From positions 62,001 through 126,000 of the forward strand of contig CAZYQW010000119.1 in the NCBI GenBank assembly GCA_964649825.1: a DNA stretch of 64,000 nucleotides, in the 5' to 3' direction. Below the pieces are notes generated by a model, which was not told the origin of the DNA, did no database searches, and saw only the letters and a list, made by a program, of their open reading frames with translations. How positions within the stretch are numbered: the stretch's first letter is position 1; each line of letters opens with the position of its first letter. Shown here piece after piece: positions 16,273-26,273 of the stretch. The DNA is from CAZYQW01 sp964649825 (GTDB lineage Bacteria > Planctomycetota > B15-G4 > JADJEK01). The position numbers were made by a program, and so were the translations under genes.

Positions 16273-17448
16273 ATGGTGACGAAGACTGAGATGAGCCAAG
16301 AAGAGAAGGCGAAGATGGCAGCCGTCGAGGCGGCGATCGCACAGATCGAGCGCAACCACGGCAAGGGCGCGATCATGTCCCTCGACGGCGAGACGCAGGT
16401 CGAGGACGGGATCTCCACCGGTTCCATCTCGCTCGACGTCGCGCTCGGCGGACGCGGCTTGCCACGTGGACGCATCGTCGAGATCTACGGGCCCGAATCG
16501 TCCGGCAAGACGACGCTGACGCTGCACGTCGTGGCCCAGGCGCAGCGGCGTGGCGGGTACGCGGCGTTCATCGACGCCGAGCACGCGTTCGATCCGAACT
16601 ACGCGCGTCAGCTCGGCGTCGATACGAGCGGTGCGAGGTTCAAGGTCTCGCAGCCGAGCTCGGGCGAGGAGGCGCTCGACATCTGCGAGATCCTGGTCCG
16701 CTCGAATGCATTCGAAGTCGTCGTCATCGACTCGGTCGCCGCGCTGGTTCCGAAGGCCGAGCTCGAGGGCGAGATGGGCGACACCCACGTCGGGCTGCAG
16801 GCCCGCCTCATGTCGCAGGCTCTGCGCAAGCTGACCGCCGCCATCGCGCGCGCGCGCACGACGGTCATCTTCATCAACCAGATCCGCGAGAAGATCGGCG
16901 TCTTCTTCGGCAGCCCCGAGACGACGACCGGCGGCCGCGCGCTCAAGTTCTATTCGTCCATACGGATCGACATCCGACGGATCGGGCAGATCAAGTCGGG
17001 CGACGAGACGATCGGCAACCGTACGAAGGCGACGGTGGTGAAGAACAAGTGCGCGCCGCCGTTCCGAAAGGCCGAGTTCGACATCATCTACAACCAGGGC
17101 ATCAACTACATCGGCGACGTGCTCGACCTCGCGGTTCTCCACAAGATCGTCGACAAGTCGGGATCCTGGTACGCATTCGGCGGCGACCGTCTGGGCCAGG
17201 GACGCGAGAAGTCGATCGAGACGCTGGCGGAGAGCAAGGATCTCCTCGCGAAGATCGACGCGGCGGTCCGCGAGAAGATGCTCGTCCAGGACAAGTCCAG
17301 GGGGCAGAACGGGAGTCCTTCGCCGGCCGGAAGCACCGCGCCGCCGCCGGCGGCCCGCGCCTCGGAGGCCGCCGCTCCGGCCGGCGCGCCTCAAGGTACC
17401 GCCGAGCGCCGGGCGGCGGCGTCTCCCCCCTCGGCCAAGCGTTCCTGA
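16273..17448 (+). CDS. recA: Recombinase RecA
   Basis: RecA coats single-stranded DNA, drives strand exchange and triggers the SOS response. The 391-residue protein has Walker A GPESSGKT, catalytic Glu in FIDAEHAFD, Walker B VVVIDSVAALVP, loop L1 in EGEMGDTHVG and loop L2 in EKIGVFFGSPETTTGG. The L2 loop has Phe where most RecA proteins have Met. The C-terminus ends in a long Ala/Pro-rich tail rather than the usual acidic one. The ATG at 16273 has GGGGAG upstream. A hairpin follows at 17455. Confidence 0.98.
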   Translation: MVTKTEMSQEEKAKMAAVEAAIAQIERNHGKGAIMSLDGETQVEDGISTGSISLDVALGGRGLPRGRIVEIYGPESSGKTTLTLHVVAQAQRRGGYAAFIDAEHAFDPNYARQLGVDTSGARFKVSQPSSGEEALDICEILVRSNAFEVVVIDSVAALVPKAELEGEMGDTHVGLQARLMSQALRKLTAAIARARTTVIFINQIREKIGVFFGSPETTTGGRALKFYSSIRIDIRRIGQIKSGDETIGNRTKATVVKNKCAPPFRKAEFDIIYNQGINYIGDVLDLAVLHKIVDKSGSWYAFGGDRLGQGREKSIETLAESKDLLAKIDAAVREKMLVQDKSRGQNGSPSPAGSTAPPPAARASEAAAPAGAPQGTAERRAAASPPSAKRS

Positions 17449-17454
17449 CCCGGC

Positions 17455-17492
17455 CGGCGGCTCGGGCTCCGACCTCGGGTTCCGAGCCGCCG
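17455..17492 (+). terminator. Hairpin after recA
   Basis: CGGCGGCTCGG at 17455-17465 pairs perfectly with CCGAGCCGCCG at 17482-17492, leaving a 16-base loop and followed by acgtttcc. It starts six bases after the recA stop. Confidence 0.6.
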
Positions 17493-17654
17493 ACGTTTCC
17501 GCGAAGCCCGGACGATTCCCTTCGTCCGTGGAACCCCGCCCGCGAAAGCACGTTCCGTTGTGGCTAAGGACCCTCGCAAAAAGAGGAACTTCTTGTGGCG
17601 TGGGCCCTAAGCTTTTCCGTTTCGGTTCGCCACCGGTTCCGCGTTGGGTATGCG

Positions 17655-20348
17655 ATGAAAGCTGACGAGATCCGCCGCCGTTACCTCGAGTTCTTCCAGA
17701 GACGCGAGCACAAGCTGTTTCCGTCCGATTCCTTGGTTCCGGAAGGGGACGCGTCCGTCCTGTTCACCGGCGCCGGAATGAACCAGTTCAAGGACGCCTT
17801 CCTCGGCAAGGGACCGAAGAACCTGACGCGCGCGACGTCCTCGCAGAAGTGCCTGCGGATGCCGGACCTCGACAACGTGGGCCGCACGCGGTCGCACCAC
17901 ACGTTCTTCGAGATGCTCGGGAACTTCTCGTTCGGCGACTACTTCAAGCGTGAGGCGATCCAGTGGGCGTTGGAGTTCCTCGAGACCGAGCTCTCGATTC
18001 CACGCGCGCGGCTCGCGTTCACGGTCTATACCGACGACGACGAGGCGGCGGAGATCTGGCAGAAGGAAGCGGGCATTCCGAGCAACCGGATCTGGCGGTA
18101 CGGCGAGAAGGACAACTTCTGGCCGGCCGAGGCCCCGTCCAAAGGGCCGAACGGTCCGTGCGGTCCATGCTCCGAGATCTACTTCGACTTCGGGCCCGAG
18201 GCGACGCTGAAGAAGGACGTCGAGTCGGATCCGGCCGGCGACAGCGATCGGTACGTCGAGATCTGGAACCTCGTCTTCACGCAGTTCGATCGCCGCGGCG
18301 AGAACGAGCTCGCCCCGCTGCCACGCAAGAACATCGACACCGGCGCGGGGCTCGAGCGGATCGCCCGGGTGATGCAGGGCAAGCCGAACAACTTCGAGAC
18401 CGATCTGTTCGCACCGATGATCGAACGGATCTCCGAACTGACCGGCCGGCCGTTCGGGAAGGCCGCGGACGACGATCGGCGAATGAAGCGCATGGCCGAT
18501 CACGTGCGGGCCGCGACCTTCTGCATCGCGGACGGTGTGCGCCCCGGCAACGAGGGTCGCGGCTACGTCGTGCGGAAGGTGATCCGCCGGGCGAGCATGG
18601 ACCTGCGCGAGCTCGGATACGACAAGCCGGGGCTGCTCCATCTCGTTCCCGCTGTCGTTGCCGCGATGGGTGGGCAGTACCCGGAGCTCCGCGAACGCCA
18701 GGCGTTGATCCAGGACACGATCGAGGCGGATGAGGCGCGATTCGGCGAGGTCTACCGTCAAGGCGCCGACAAGCTCGAGAGCATCCTCGAGAGCACGCAC
18801 GCGAAGCGGCTGGCCGGCAAGGACGCGTTCTTCCTCTGGGACACGATCGGCTTTCCGTTCGACATCGCGAAGCGCTTCTGCGAGGAACGCGGCGTCACCG
18901 TCGACGAGGACGGATTCGAGCGCGAGATGGAAGCCCAGCGCGAGCGGGCACGCGCCGGATCGCAGATCGCAGGAGACATCTTCGGGACCGGCCCCGCCAG
19001 CCGGCTCAAGGGCTCGGTCGAGCCGACGCGGTTCGTCGGCTACGACCGGACCGAAGCGAAGGCACGGATCGTGGCCCTGCTGCGCGCCGACGGTCAGAGG
19101 GTCGAGCGCGCGGTGCCCGGCGACGGGCCGGTGTCGATCGTGCTCGACGAGACTCCGTTCTATGCGGAGAGCGGCGGACAGGTCGGCGATACGGGTCGGC
19201 TCGAGACGGTGGCCGGGGCGCTGATCCACGTGGTCGCCACGCAGAAGGCCGAGGGCTATCACCTCCACGTCGCCGAGTTGACCGAGGGCCACGCGACGGT
19301 CGGTGAGGAAGTGGTCGCGCGGGTCGACGTCGGCCGTCGGCACGACATCATGCGCAACCACACCGCGACCCACCTGCTTCATTGGGCACTCCGCCGCGTC
19401 CTCGGCGCGGAGACCACTCAGGCCGGCTCCCTGGTGCATCCCGATTACCTGCGCTTCGACTATACGGCGAAGCGGGCTCCGACGGTCGAACAGTTGACCG
19501 AGGTCGAGGATCTCGTGAACGGCCAGGTATTGAAGGGTCTCGACGTCGACAAGACGGAACGTTCGTTCGACGAGGCGCGCGCGGAGGGGGCGATGGCGTT
19601 GTTCGGCGAGAAGTACGGCGACCGCGTCCGCGTGGTGCGCATCGTCGACGACGGGGACGACGGGGACGACGGGGCGGACCGCGAACGCGAGAGCGTGGAG
19701 CTCTGTGGGGGGACGCACTGCCGGAGCACGGGACAGATCGGGCTGTTCAAGATCGCGTCGGACGGGGCGATCGCGGCCGGCGTGCGTCGCATCGTGGCCC
19801 ACACCGGCGTCGGCGCGATGCGCGCCGTCCGCGAGAAGTTCCAGCTCGCGCGCGACGTGACGGAGCGGCTGAAGGTGCCCGAAGGCGAGGTCGCCGCGCG
19901 GCTCGAGAGCATGATCAAGGAGAAGTCGCGGCTCGAGAAGGCGGTCGCGAGGGCTCGCAAGGAGGCGGCGTCGGCGGAGCTCGATGACATCGCGACCTCG
20001 GGAGTCCCGCTGGACGGCGGGGTCCTCTTCGTTCATCGCATCGACGACGCGGGCCAGGAGGAGCTGCGCGGGGTCGCCGACGCGCTCGTGAAGTCGTCCC
20101 CGGGCGCGGTGGTCGTGCTCGCGGGCGTGACGGACGGCCGCGTGGCCCTCGTCGTGGCTTGCTCTCCGGGGGCGGTCCAACGCGGCGTGAAGGCGGGTGA
20201 CTTGTGTCGCGACCTGGGCAAGCGCCTCGGCGGCGGCGGCGGCGGGCGTCCGAACATGGCGCAGGGACAAGGCACCGATTCGAGCGGTCTCGATGCGGCG
20301 TTCGAGGAGGTCGCGTCCCGGGTCCAGCGCGCGTGGAACTCGTCCTGA
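17655..20348 (+). CDS. alaS: Alanyl-tRNA synthetase
   Basis: The 897-residue class II enzyme charges tRNA-Ala and edits mischarged Ser and Gly. The catalytic core begins KADEIRRRYLEFF and includes GMNQFKDAFLG, SHHTFFEMLGNFSFGDYFK and NGPCGPCSEIYFD. The editing site zinc motifs are HTATH (in RNHTATHLLH) and CGGTH with its partner Cys. The C-terminal DHHA1-like domain ends in GGGGGGRPNMAQGQG. The ATG at 17655 is chosen because upstream residues do not match the family. A Gly/Asp insert DDGDDGDDG encoded by three 9-bp repeats sits just before the CGGTH motif. Confidence 0.97.
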   Translation: MKADEIRRRYLEFFQRREHKLFPSDSLVPEGDASVLFTGAGMNQFKDAFLGKGPKNLTRATSSQKCLRMPDLDNVGRTRSHHTFFEMLGNFSFGDYFKREAIQWALEFLETELSIPRARLAFTVYTDDDEAAEIWQKEAGIPSNRIWRYGEKDNFWPAEAPSKGPNGPCGPCSEIYFDFGPEATLKKDVESDPAGDSDRYVEIWNLVFTQFDRRGENELAPLPRKNIDTGAGLERIARVMQGKPNNFETDLFAPMIERISELTGRPFGKAADDDRRMKRMADHVRAATFCIADGVRPGNEGRGYVVRKVIRRASMDLRELGYDKPGLLHLVPAVVAAMGGQYPELRERQALIQDTIEADEARFGEVYRQGADKLESILESTHAKRLAGKDAFFLWDTIGFPFDIAKRFCEERGVTVDEDGFEREMEAQRERARAGSQIAGDIFGTGPASRLKGSVEPTRFVGYDRTEAKARIVALLRADGQRVERAVPGDGPVSIVLDETPFYAESGGQVGDTGRLETVAGALIHVVATQKAEGYHLHVAELTEGHATVGEEVVARVDVGRRHDIMRNHTATHLLHWALRRVLGAETTQAGSLVHPDYLRFDYTAKRAPTVEQLTEVEDLVNGQVLKGLDVDKTERSFDEARAEGAMALFGEKYGDRVRVVRIVDDGDDGDDGADRERESVELCGGTHCRSTGQIGLFKIASDGAIAAGVRRIVAHTGVGAMRAVREKFQLARDVTERLKVPEGEVAARLESMIKEKSRLEKAVARARKEAASAELDDIATSGVPLDGGVLFVHRIDDAGQEELRGVADALVKSSPGAVVVLAGVTDGRVALVVACSPGAVQRGVKAGDLCRDLGKRLGGGGGGRPNMAQGQGTDSSGLDAAFEEVASRVQRAWNSS
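19647..19673 (+). repeat. Three 9-bp direct repeats inside alaS
   Basis: GACGACGGG occurs three times in a row and encodes Asp-Asp-Gly units in a loop just upstream of the editing-domain CGGTH motif. Such in-frame repeats are prone to copy-number change without breaking the frame. Confidence 0.85.
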
Positions 20349-20385
20349 CGGATGCTCCGAACTTCGTTCCTCGAGAGAATTTGGA

Positions 20386-20413
20386 TTGAACCGAGCAATG
20401 CCCGACCTAGAAT
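20386..20413 (+). promoter_or_regulatory. Sigma70-type promoter of the rpmF-plsX-fab operon
   Basis: TTGAAC (20386-20391) and TAGAAT (20408-20413) are 16 bases apart, matching consensus at four and five of six bases. Transcription would begin near 20420, about 65 bases before rpmF. Confidence 0.55.
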
Positions 20414-20485
20414 CTCACGGTTTCGCGGCGCACGCGGCACCGCGAGGCGACGAAACCCGCCGACCCGATCTCCCGAGGCGATCCG

Positions 20486-20671
20486 ATGGCAGTCCCAAAG
20501 CGCAAAACGTCCAAGCATCGCAAACGCAAGCGACGTTCCCACCTGGCTTTGTCCGCACCGGGTCTGAGCCAGTGCGCGCGTTGCGGCGCGACGATCCGGC
20601 CGCACACCGTCTGCAACTCATGCGGCCACTATCGCGGTGTGGAGGTCCTCCCGAAGTCCACGGGCGAGTAG
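20486..20671 (+). CDS. rpmF: 50S ribosomal protein L32
   Basis: The 61-residue protein begins with the family signature AVPKRKTSKHRKRKRRSH. It has a zinc ribbon with the pairs CARC and CNSC, so it is the zinc-binding (C+) form of L32. It heads the fatty-acid gene cluster, an arrangement (rpmF-plsX-fabH) found in many bacteria. Confidence 0.97.
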   Translation: MAVPKRKTSKHRKRKRRSHLALSAPGLSQCARCGATIRPHTVCNSCGHYRGVEVLPKSTGE

Positions 20672-20742
20672 GGGGTCGACGCTTCGGTGTTTCGCTTCAT
20701 GGGGTTGGGCCGCGCTGACGTCACGCCCCGGGAGGCCGCGGA

Positions 20743-21791
20743 ATGAGAATCGCGCTGGACGCGATGGGTGGCGATCACGCGCCGGCGGAGATCGTCGCCG
20801 GTGCGGAACGTGCCATTGCCGAGGGTCACGTCACGCTGGACCAGGTCGTCCTCGTCGGCGATCGGGACCGCGTCAAGGCGGAACTCCGCTCCCACGAAGA
20901 GAGCTCGATCGAGATCATCCACGCCGCCGAGACCATCGGGATGGACGAGCACCCGGGGATGGCGCTGCGCAAGAAACGCGAATCCTCGATCGTCGTGGGC
21001 GCGAAGCTCCTGCGCGACAAGCACGTCGACGCATTCGTGTCGGCCGGGAACACGGGAGCGATGGTCGGCGCCGGAACGCTGGTGGTGAAGCTCCTTCCCG
21101 GGGTGCGTCGCCCCGGGATCGCAGCCAAGCTGCCAGCCGAGGGCGGCTCGGTGATGATGATCGACGTCGGCGCCAACATCCATTGCCAACCCGAGGACCT
21201 GTACACGTACGGCCGCATGGCGAGCGAGTACCGGGTCGGCGTCGACGGCATCGATCGACCGCGCATCGGCCTGCTGAACATCGGCGAGGAGGAAGCAAAG
21301 GGCGGTCCCTTGATCCAACGCACGCGGGAGCTGTTCCATGCGTCGACCCTCAACTTCACCGGCAACATCGAGGGTCAGGACGTCTTCTCGAGCCGTTGCG
21401 ACGTGATCGTCTGCGAAGGGTTCGTGGGGAACGTCGTCCTGAAAGTGAGCGAAGGACTCGGCCAGTACATGACGCAGCTTCTCGCGCGGGAGGTCGGGCG
21501 TCATGCGAACGAGTCGAGCAGCGCGACGTGGCGCGAGGTGGGGCGATCCTTGATGTCGAAGACCGACTACGCGGAGTACGGCGGCGCCCCGCTCCTCGGC
21601 GTCGACGGTCTCGTGATCATCTGCCACGGTCGATCGGACAACCGCGCCATCTGTAATGCGTTGCGGGTGTCGCGCCAGTTCATCGAGGCACGGGTGAACC
21701 GCAACATCGTCGACCGGTTGGCGAACGCCCCCGAACTGCGGCCGAGCGAACCGCCGGCACCGGACGGCCACGACGGGACGGGAGGCGGCGC

Positions 21792-21795
<4 letters not shown>
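20743..21795 (+). CDS. plsX: Phosphate acyltransferase PlsX
   Basis: PlsX makes acyl-phosphate from acyl-ACP, the donor for the first acylation of glycerol-3-phosphate by PlsY. The 350-residue protein opens with RIALDAMGGDHAP and has FVSAGNTGAMV, MMIDVGANIHCQPEDL, NIGEEEAKGGPL and CEGFVGNVVLK. It is soluble and membrane-associated. The stop overlaps the fabH start by four bases. Confidence 0.97.
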
Positions 21796-22781
<986 letters not shown>

Positions 22782-22785
22782 CACG

Positions 22786-23724
22786 ATGACCCGAGCCATC
22801 GTCTTTCCCGGGCAAGGGGCGCAGCACCCCGGCATGGCCAAAGAGATCGTCGAGGCGGTGCCGTCGGCGCGCGATCGCCTGATCGAGGCGAACGACGTCC
22901 TCGGCTTCGACCTCATGAGGCTCTGTCTCGAAGGGCCGGAGGAGCGACTCGAGGCGACCGACGTGTGTCAGCCCGCGATCCTCGCGACGAGCGCCGCGAT
23001 CATCGAAGCGTTGCGGCAGGAGCACGGCCTCGAGGCCGGCCACTTCGCCGCCGCCGCGGGCCTCTCGCTGGGCGAGTACACGGCGCTCTGGTTCTCCGGC
23101 GCGCTCTCGTTCGCGGACGCGATTCGGTTGGTTCGGCGTCGCGGCGAGGCGATGCAGGCCGCGTCCGACGCGAACCCGAGCGGCATGCTCTCGCTGATCG
23201 GCGCCACGCCCGAGCAGGCGTTGGCGTTGGCGGAGGACGGCGCCGAGGCGGGAGTGCTCGTCGCGGCGAACTTCCTCGCTCCGGGCAACGTCGCTCTTTC
23301 CGGCGCGAACGCAGCGATCGACCGTGCCGAGGCGCGCGCCCGCGAGCACGGGATCCGACGTACGATTCGACTGAAGGTCGCGGGCGCGTTCCACTCGCCG
23401 CTCATGGCGAGCGCGACGTCCGTTCTGCGAGACGCGCTGGCCGACGTCGAGATCCACGCGCCCTCGATTCCGTTCTTCACGAACGTCACCGCGGACCGCG
23501 TCTCCGAGCCGGAGACGATTCGAGGACACCTCGCCGAGCAAGTGACGAACCCGGTGCGTTGGTCCGACACCATGGACGCGTTCGTCGCCCTCGGCGTCGA
23601 CGAGCTGGTCGAGCCCACGCCGGGCCGCGTCCTGACCGGCCTTTTGCGCAAGGCCGCACCGGGAGTGACCGGCGTGAACGTCGGGACGCTGGCGGAGCTG
23701 AGGGCATTCGAGGTGAAGGCATGA
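22786..23724 (+). CDS. fabD: Malonyl-CoA:ACP transacylase
   Basis: FabD loads malonate onto ACP. The 312-residue protein has the oxyanion motif FPGQGAQHPGM, the nucleophile elbow GLSLGEYTA and the active-site His in GAFHSPLM. The gene ends on the ATGA that begins fabG. Confidence 0.97.
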   Translation: MTRAIVFPGQGAQHPGMAKEIVEAVPSARDRLIEANDVLGFDLMRLCLEGPEERLEATDVCQPAILATSAAIIEALRQEHGLEAGHFAAAAGLSLGEYTALWFSGALSFADAIRLVRRRGEAMQAASDANPSGMLSLIGATPEQALALAEDGAEAGVLVAANFLAPGNVALSGANAAIDRAEARAREHGIRRTIRLKVAGAFHSPLMASATSVLRDALADVEIHAPSIPFFTNVTADRVSEPETIRGHLAEQVTNPVRWSDTMDAFVALGVDELVEPTPGRVLTGLLRKAAPGVTGVNVGTLAELRAFEVKA

Positions 23725-24473
23725 GCGTGTCGATCGACTTGAGCGGCAAGGTCGCCCTCGTGACCGGAGCGTCGCGAGGCATCGGGAAGGCGATCGCGCT
23801 CCGGCTCGCCGAAGCCGGCGCCGACGTCGCCGTGCTCGCCACGACCGAGGATCGCGCTCGACCGGTCGCCGAGGAGATCCGTGCGCGGGGACGGAACGCG
23901 CTCGCGATCGGCGGCGACGTTGCCGATTTTGCGTTCGCGGCCGGCGCCGTCGAGAAGACGGTGGCCGAGCTCGGGCGCCTCGATATCGTCGTCAACAACG
24001 CCGGCATCACGAAGGACGGCCTCTTCCTCCGGATGAGCGAAGAGGACTTCGACCGCGTGATCTCGGTGAACCTGAAGGGCTGTTTCAACTTCTGCCGTGC
24101 CGCGGCGCGCCCGCTGACGAAGGCCCGCGACGGACGGATCGTCAACGTCACTTCGATCGTCGGGCTCGTCGGCAACGCCGGCCAGGCGAACTACGCCGCC
24201 GCGAAGGCGGGCATCGTCGGGATGACCCGCTCGCTGGCCAAGGAGTTCGGCTCGCGCAACATAACGGCCAACGCCGTGGCTCCCGGCTTCGTGACGACCG
24301 ACATGACGGCAGGGCTTTCGGACGCCGTAAAGGAGGCGTCGCGCGAGGCGACGCCGTTGCGCCGGTTCGGATCTCCCGATGAAATCGCCGACGCGGTCGT
24401 CTATCTGGCGTCCGATCGAGCAAGCTACATCACCGGTCAGGTCTTGACCGTCGACGGAGGCATGTCGCTCTAG
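23721..24473 (+). CDS. fabG: 3-oxoacyl-ACP reductase
   Basis: FabG is the NADPH-dependent ketoreductase of fatty acid elongation. The 250-residue short-chain dehydrogenase has the cofactor motif TGASRGIGKAIA, NNAGIT, the catalytic Ser in VNVTSIVG, YAAAK for Tyr and Lys, and the C-terminal ITGQVLTVDGGM. The ATG at 23721 overlaps fabD. A 257-base gap with its own likely promoter separates it from acpP. Confidence 0.96.
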   Translation: MSVSIDLSGKVALVTGASRGIGKAIALRLAEAGADVAVLATTEDRARPVAEEIRARGRNALAIGGDVADFAFAAGAVEKTVAELGRLDIVVNNAGITKDGLFLRMSEEDFDRVISVNLKGCFNFCRAAARPLTKARDGRIVNVTSIVGLVGNAGQANYAAAKAGIVGMTRSLAKEFGSRNITANAVAPGFVTTDMTAGLSDAVKEASREATPLRRFGSPDEIADAVVYLASDRASYITGQVLTVDGGMSL

Positions 24474-24621
24474 GAAGCGAGCCGGCGCGCGTGCGGCCGA
24501 GGAATCGCAATCGTCACGAGTTTGCGATGGAGATCAAGCGGAAGCGTCGCTACGGTCTCGGTTCACCGTAGCTCAGGTTCCTGAAATAGTTTGTCGCCTC
24601 TCGCGGAGCGTGGAAAAGCGT

Positions 24622-24650
24622 TTGCAATGGCGCCTCGCGAGATATTGAAT
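24622..24650 (+). promoter_or_regulatory. Candidate promoter of acpP
   Basis: TTGCAA (24622-24627) and TTGAAT (24645-24650) are 17 bases apart; an overlapping TATTGA is an alternative -10. The site is 81 bases before the acpP start. Upstream, CTACGG and CCGTAG at 24550-24571 form a small inverted repeat. A separate promoter for acpP is common because ACP is needed in excess. Confidence 0.35.
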
Positions 24651-24730
24651 ACCGGGTTCCGTGGCGGGGCGCGATCACCGTCGAACGTGACGAGGATCCC
24701 CGGAGCTCGAGACCCAAGGAGGATCTAAGA

Positions 24731-24970
24731 GTGAGCGCAAGCATCGAGGAGCGCGTCATCAACATCGTCTGCGAGCAGATGGGCGCAAGCCGTGACAAGA
24801 TTCAGAAGCAGACGTCGTTCATCAACGACCTTGGCGCGGACTCCCTCGACACGGTCGAGCTCGTGATGGAGTTCGAGGACGAGTTCGACATCAACATCCC
24901 CGATGAGGACGCTGAGAAGATCCAGACGGTCGGCGACGCGATCGACTACATCCAGAAGCGGGTGGGCTGA
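24731..24970 (+). CDS. acpP: Acyl carrier protein
   Basis: The 79-residue acidic protein carries growing acyl chains on a phosphopantetheine arm attached to Ser in the motif LGADSLDTVELVM. The GTG start at 24731 is preceded by a near-perfect AAGGAGG. It lies between fabG and fabF as in many bacteria. Confidence 0.97.
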   Translation: MSASIEERVINIVCEQMGASRDKIQKQTSFINDLGADSLDTVELVMEFEDEFDINIPDEDAEKIQTVGDAIDYIQKRVG

Positions 24971-25021
24971 CCGCGCTCGTTTCGGTCGCCATCGACGCGA
25001 ACGAACAGGATTCCGAGAACC

Positions 25022-26263
25022 ATGGCCAAACGACGAGTCGTCATCACCGGCACCGGCGCGTTGACCTCGCTCGGCGTCGGCATGGAGAAGACTTGGGATG
25101 GGCTGGTGCAAGGCGCAAGCGGCATCGGCCCGGTCCAACGGTTCGATGCGAGCGACTTCCCGACGCGGTTCGCGGGCGAGTGCCGTGACTATGATGTCGA
25201 CGCCTACTTCGAGTCGAAGGACGCGAAGAAGCTCGATCTGTTCACGCAGCTCGCCATCGTCGCCGCCGACGAGGCGCTCGCCGACTCCGGGCTCGACCTG
25301 GATCAGACCAACCGGGATCGCGTCGGTTGCATTGCGGGGTCGGGGATCGGCGGCATCAACGAGCTCGAGGCCATGCATACCGTGCTCATGGAGCGCGGAC
25401 CGCGTCGCATCTCGCCGCACTTCATCCCGAAGCTGATGGTCAACGCGATGTCCGGCCAGATCTCGATCCGGCACGGACTCCGCGGCACCAATTTCGTGAC
25501 CGGGTCCGCGTGCGCGTCGGCCGGACACGCGATCGGTATGGCGTTCAAGTCGATCCAGTACGAGGACGCGGACATCGTCCTCAGCGGCGGCTCCGAGACG
25601 GCGATCACGCCGCTCGGCCTCGGCGGCTTCTGTGCGTTGAAGGCGTTGTCGAAGCGGAACGAGGATCCTCAGGCGGCGAGCCGGCCGTTCGACGCGGACC
25701 GGGATGGTTTCGTCATGGGGGACGGCGCGGCGTTCGTGGTGCTCGAGGAGCTCGGGCACGCGAGGCGGCGCGGCGCACGGATCTACGCGGAGCTCCTCGG
25801 CTTCGGGTCGACCGCGGACGCCTACCACATCACCGCACCGAAGGAGGACGGCGACGGACCAGCCCGTGCGATGCAGCTCGCGCTGGCCGACGGCGCTGTC
25901 GACGCGGCGCGCGTCACGTACATCAACGCGCACGGCACCTCGACGCCGTACAACGACGCGATCGAAACGACCGCGATCAAGAGCGTGTTCCGGGACCATG
26001 CGCGGAGGCTCGCGATCTCGTCGAGCAAGTCGATGATCGGACACCTCCTCGGCGCGTCGGCCGCGGTGGAATTCGCAGTGCTCGCGAAGTCCGTCTACCA
26101 CAACGTGATCCATCCGACGCGAAACCTCGAGAACCCCGATCCGGCGTGCGACCTCGATTACGTTCCGGGCGCGGCGCGAGATCTGAACATCGATTGCGCG
26201 ATGTCGAACTCGCTCGGTTTCGGCGGACACAACGTGGCGCTCCTCATCGGGAAGCTGCGGTAA
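25022..26263 (+). CDS. fabF: Beta-ketoacyl-ACP synthase II
   Basis: FabF carries out the elongating condensations. The 413-residue enzyme has the catalytic Cys in TGSACASAGHAIG, His in NAHGTSTPYND, and the Lys/His segment KSMIGHLLGASAAVEF, with C-terminal NSLGFGGHN. The ATG at 25022 has a modest upstream site. The next gene starts ten bases after its stop, so the operon continues. Confidence 0.97.
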   Translation: MAKRRVVITGTGALTSLGVGMEKTWDGLVQGASGIGPVQRFDASDFPTRFAGECRDYDVDAYFESKDAKKLDLFTQLAIVAADEALADSGLDLDQTNRDRVGCIAGSGIGGINELEAMHTVLMERGPRRISPHFIPKLMVNAMSGQISIRHGLRGTNFVTGSACASAGHAIGMAFKSIQYEDADIVLSGGSETAITPLGLGGFCALKALSKRNEDPQAASRPFDADRDGFVMGDGAAFVVLEELGHARRRGARIYAELLGFGSTADAYHITAPKEDGDGPARAMQLALADGAVDAARVTYINAHGTSTPYNDAIETTAIKSVFRDHARRLAISSSKSMIGHLLGASAAVEFAVLAKSVYHNVIHPTRNLENPDPACDLDYVPGAARDLNIDCAMSNSLGFGGHNVALLIGKLR

Positions 26264-26273
26264 AGGAGTCGTC

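Noticed and set aside
17607..20270. An 887-codon open frame antisense to alaS
   Set aside because: alaS is unmistakable on the other strand and the antisense product has no recognisable motif.
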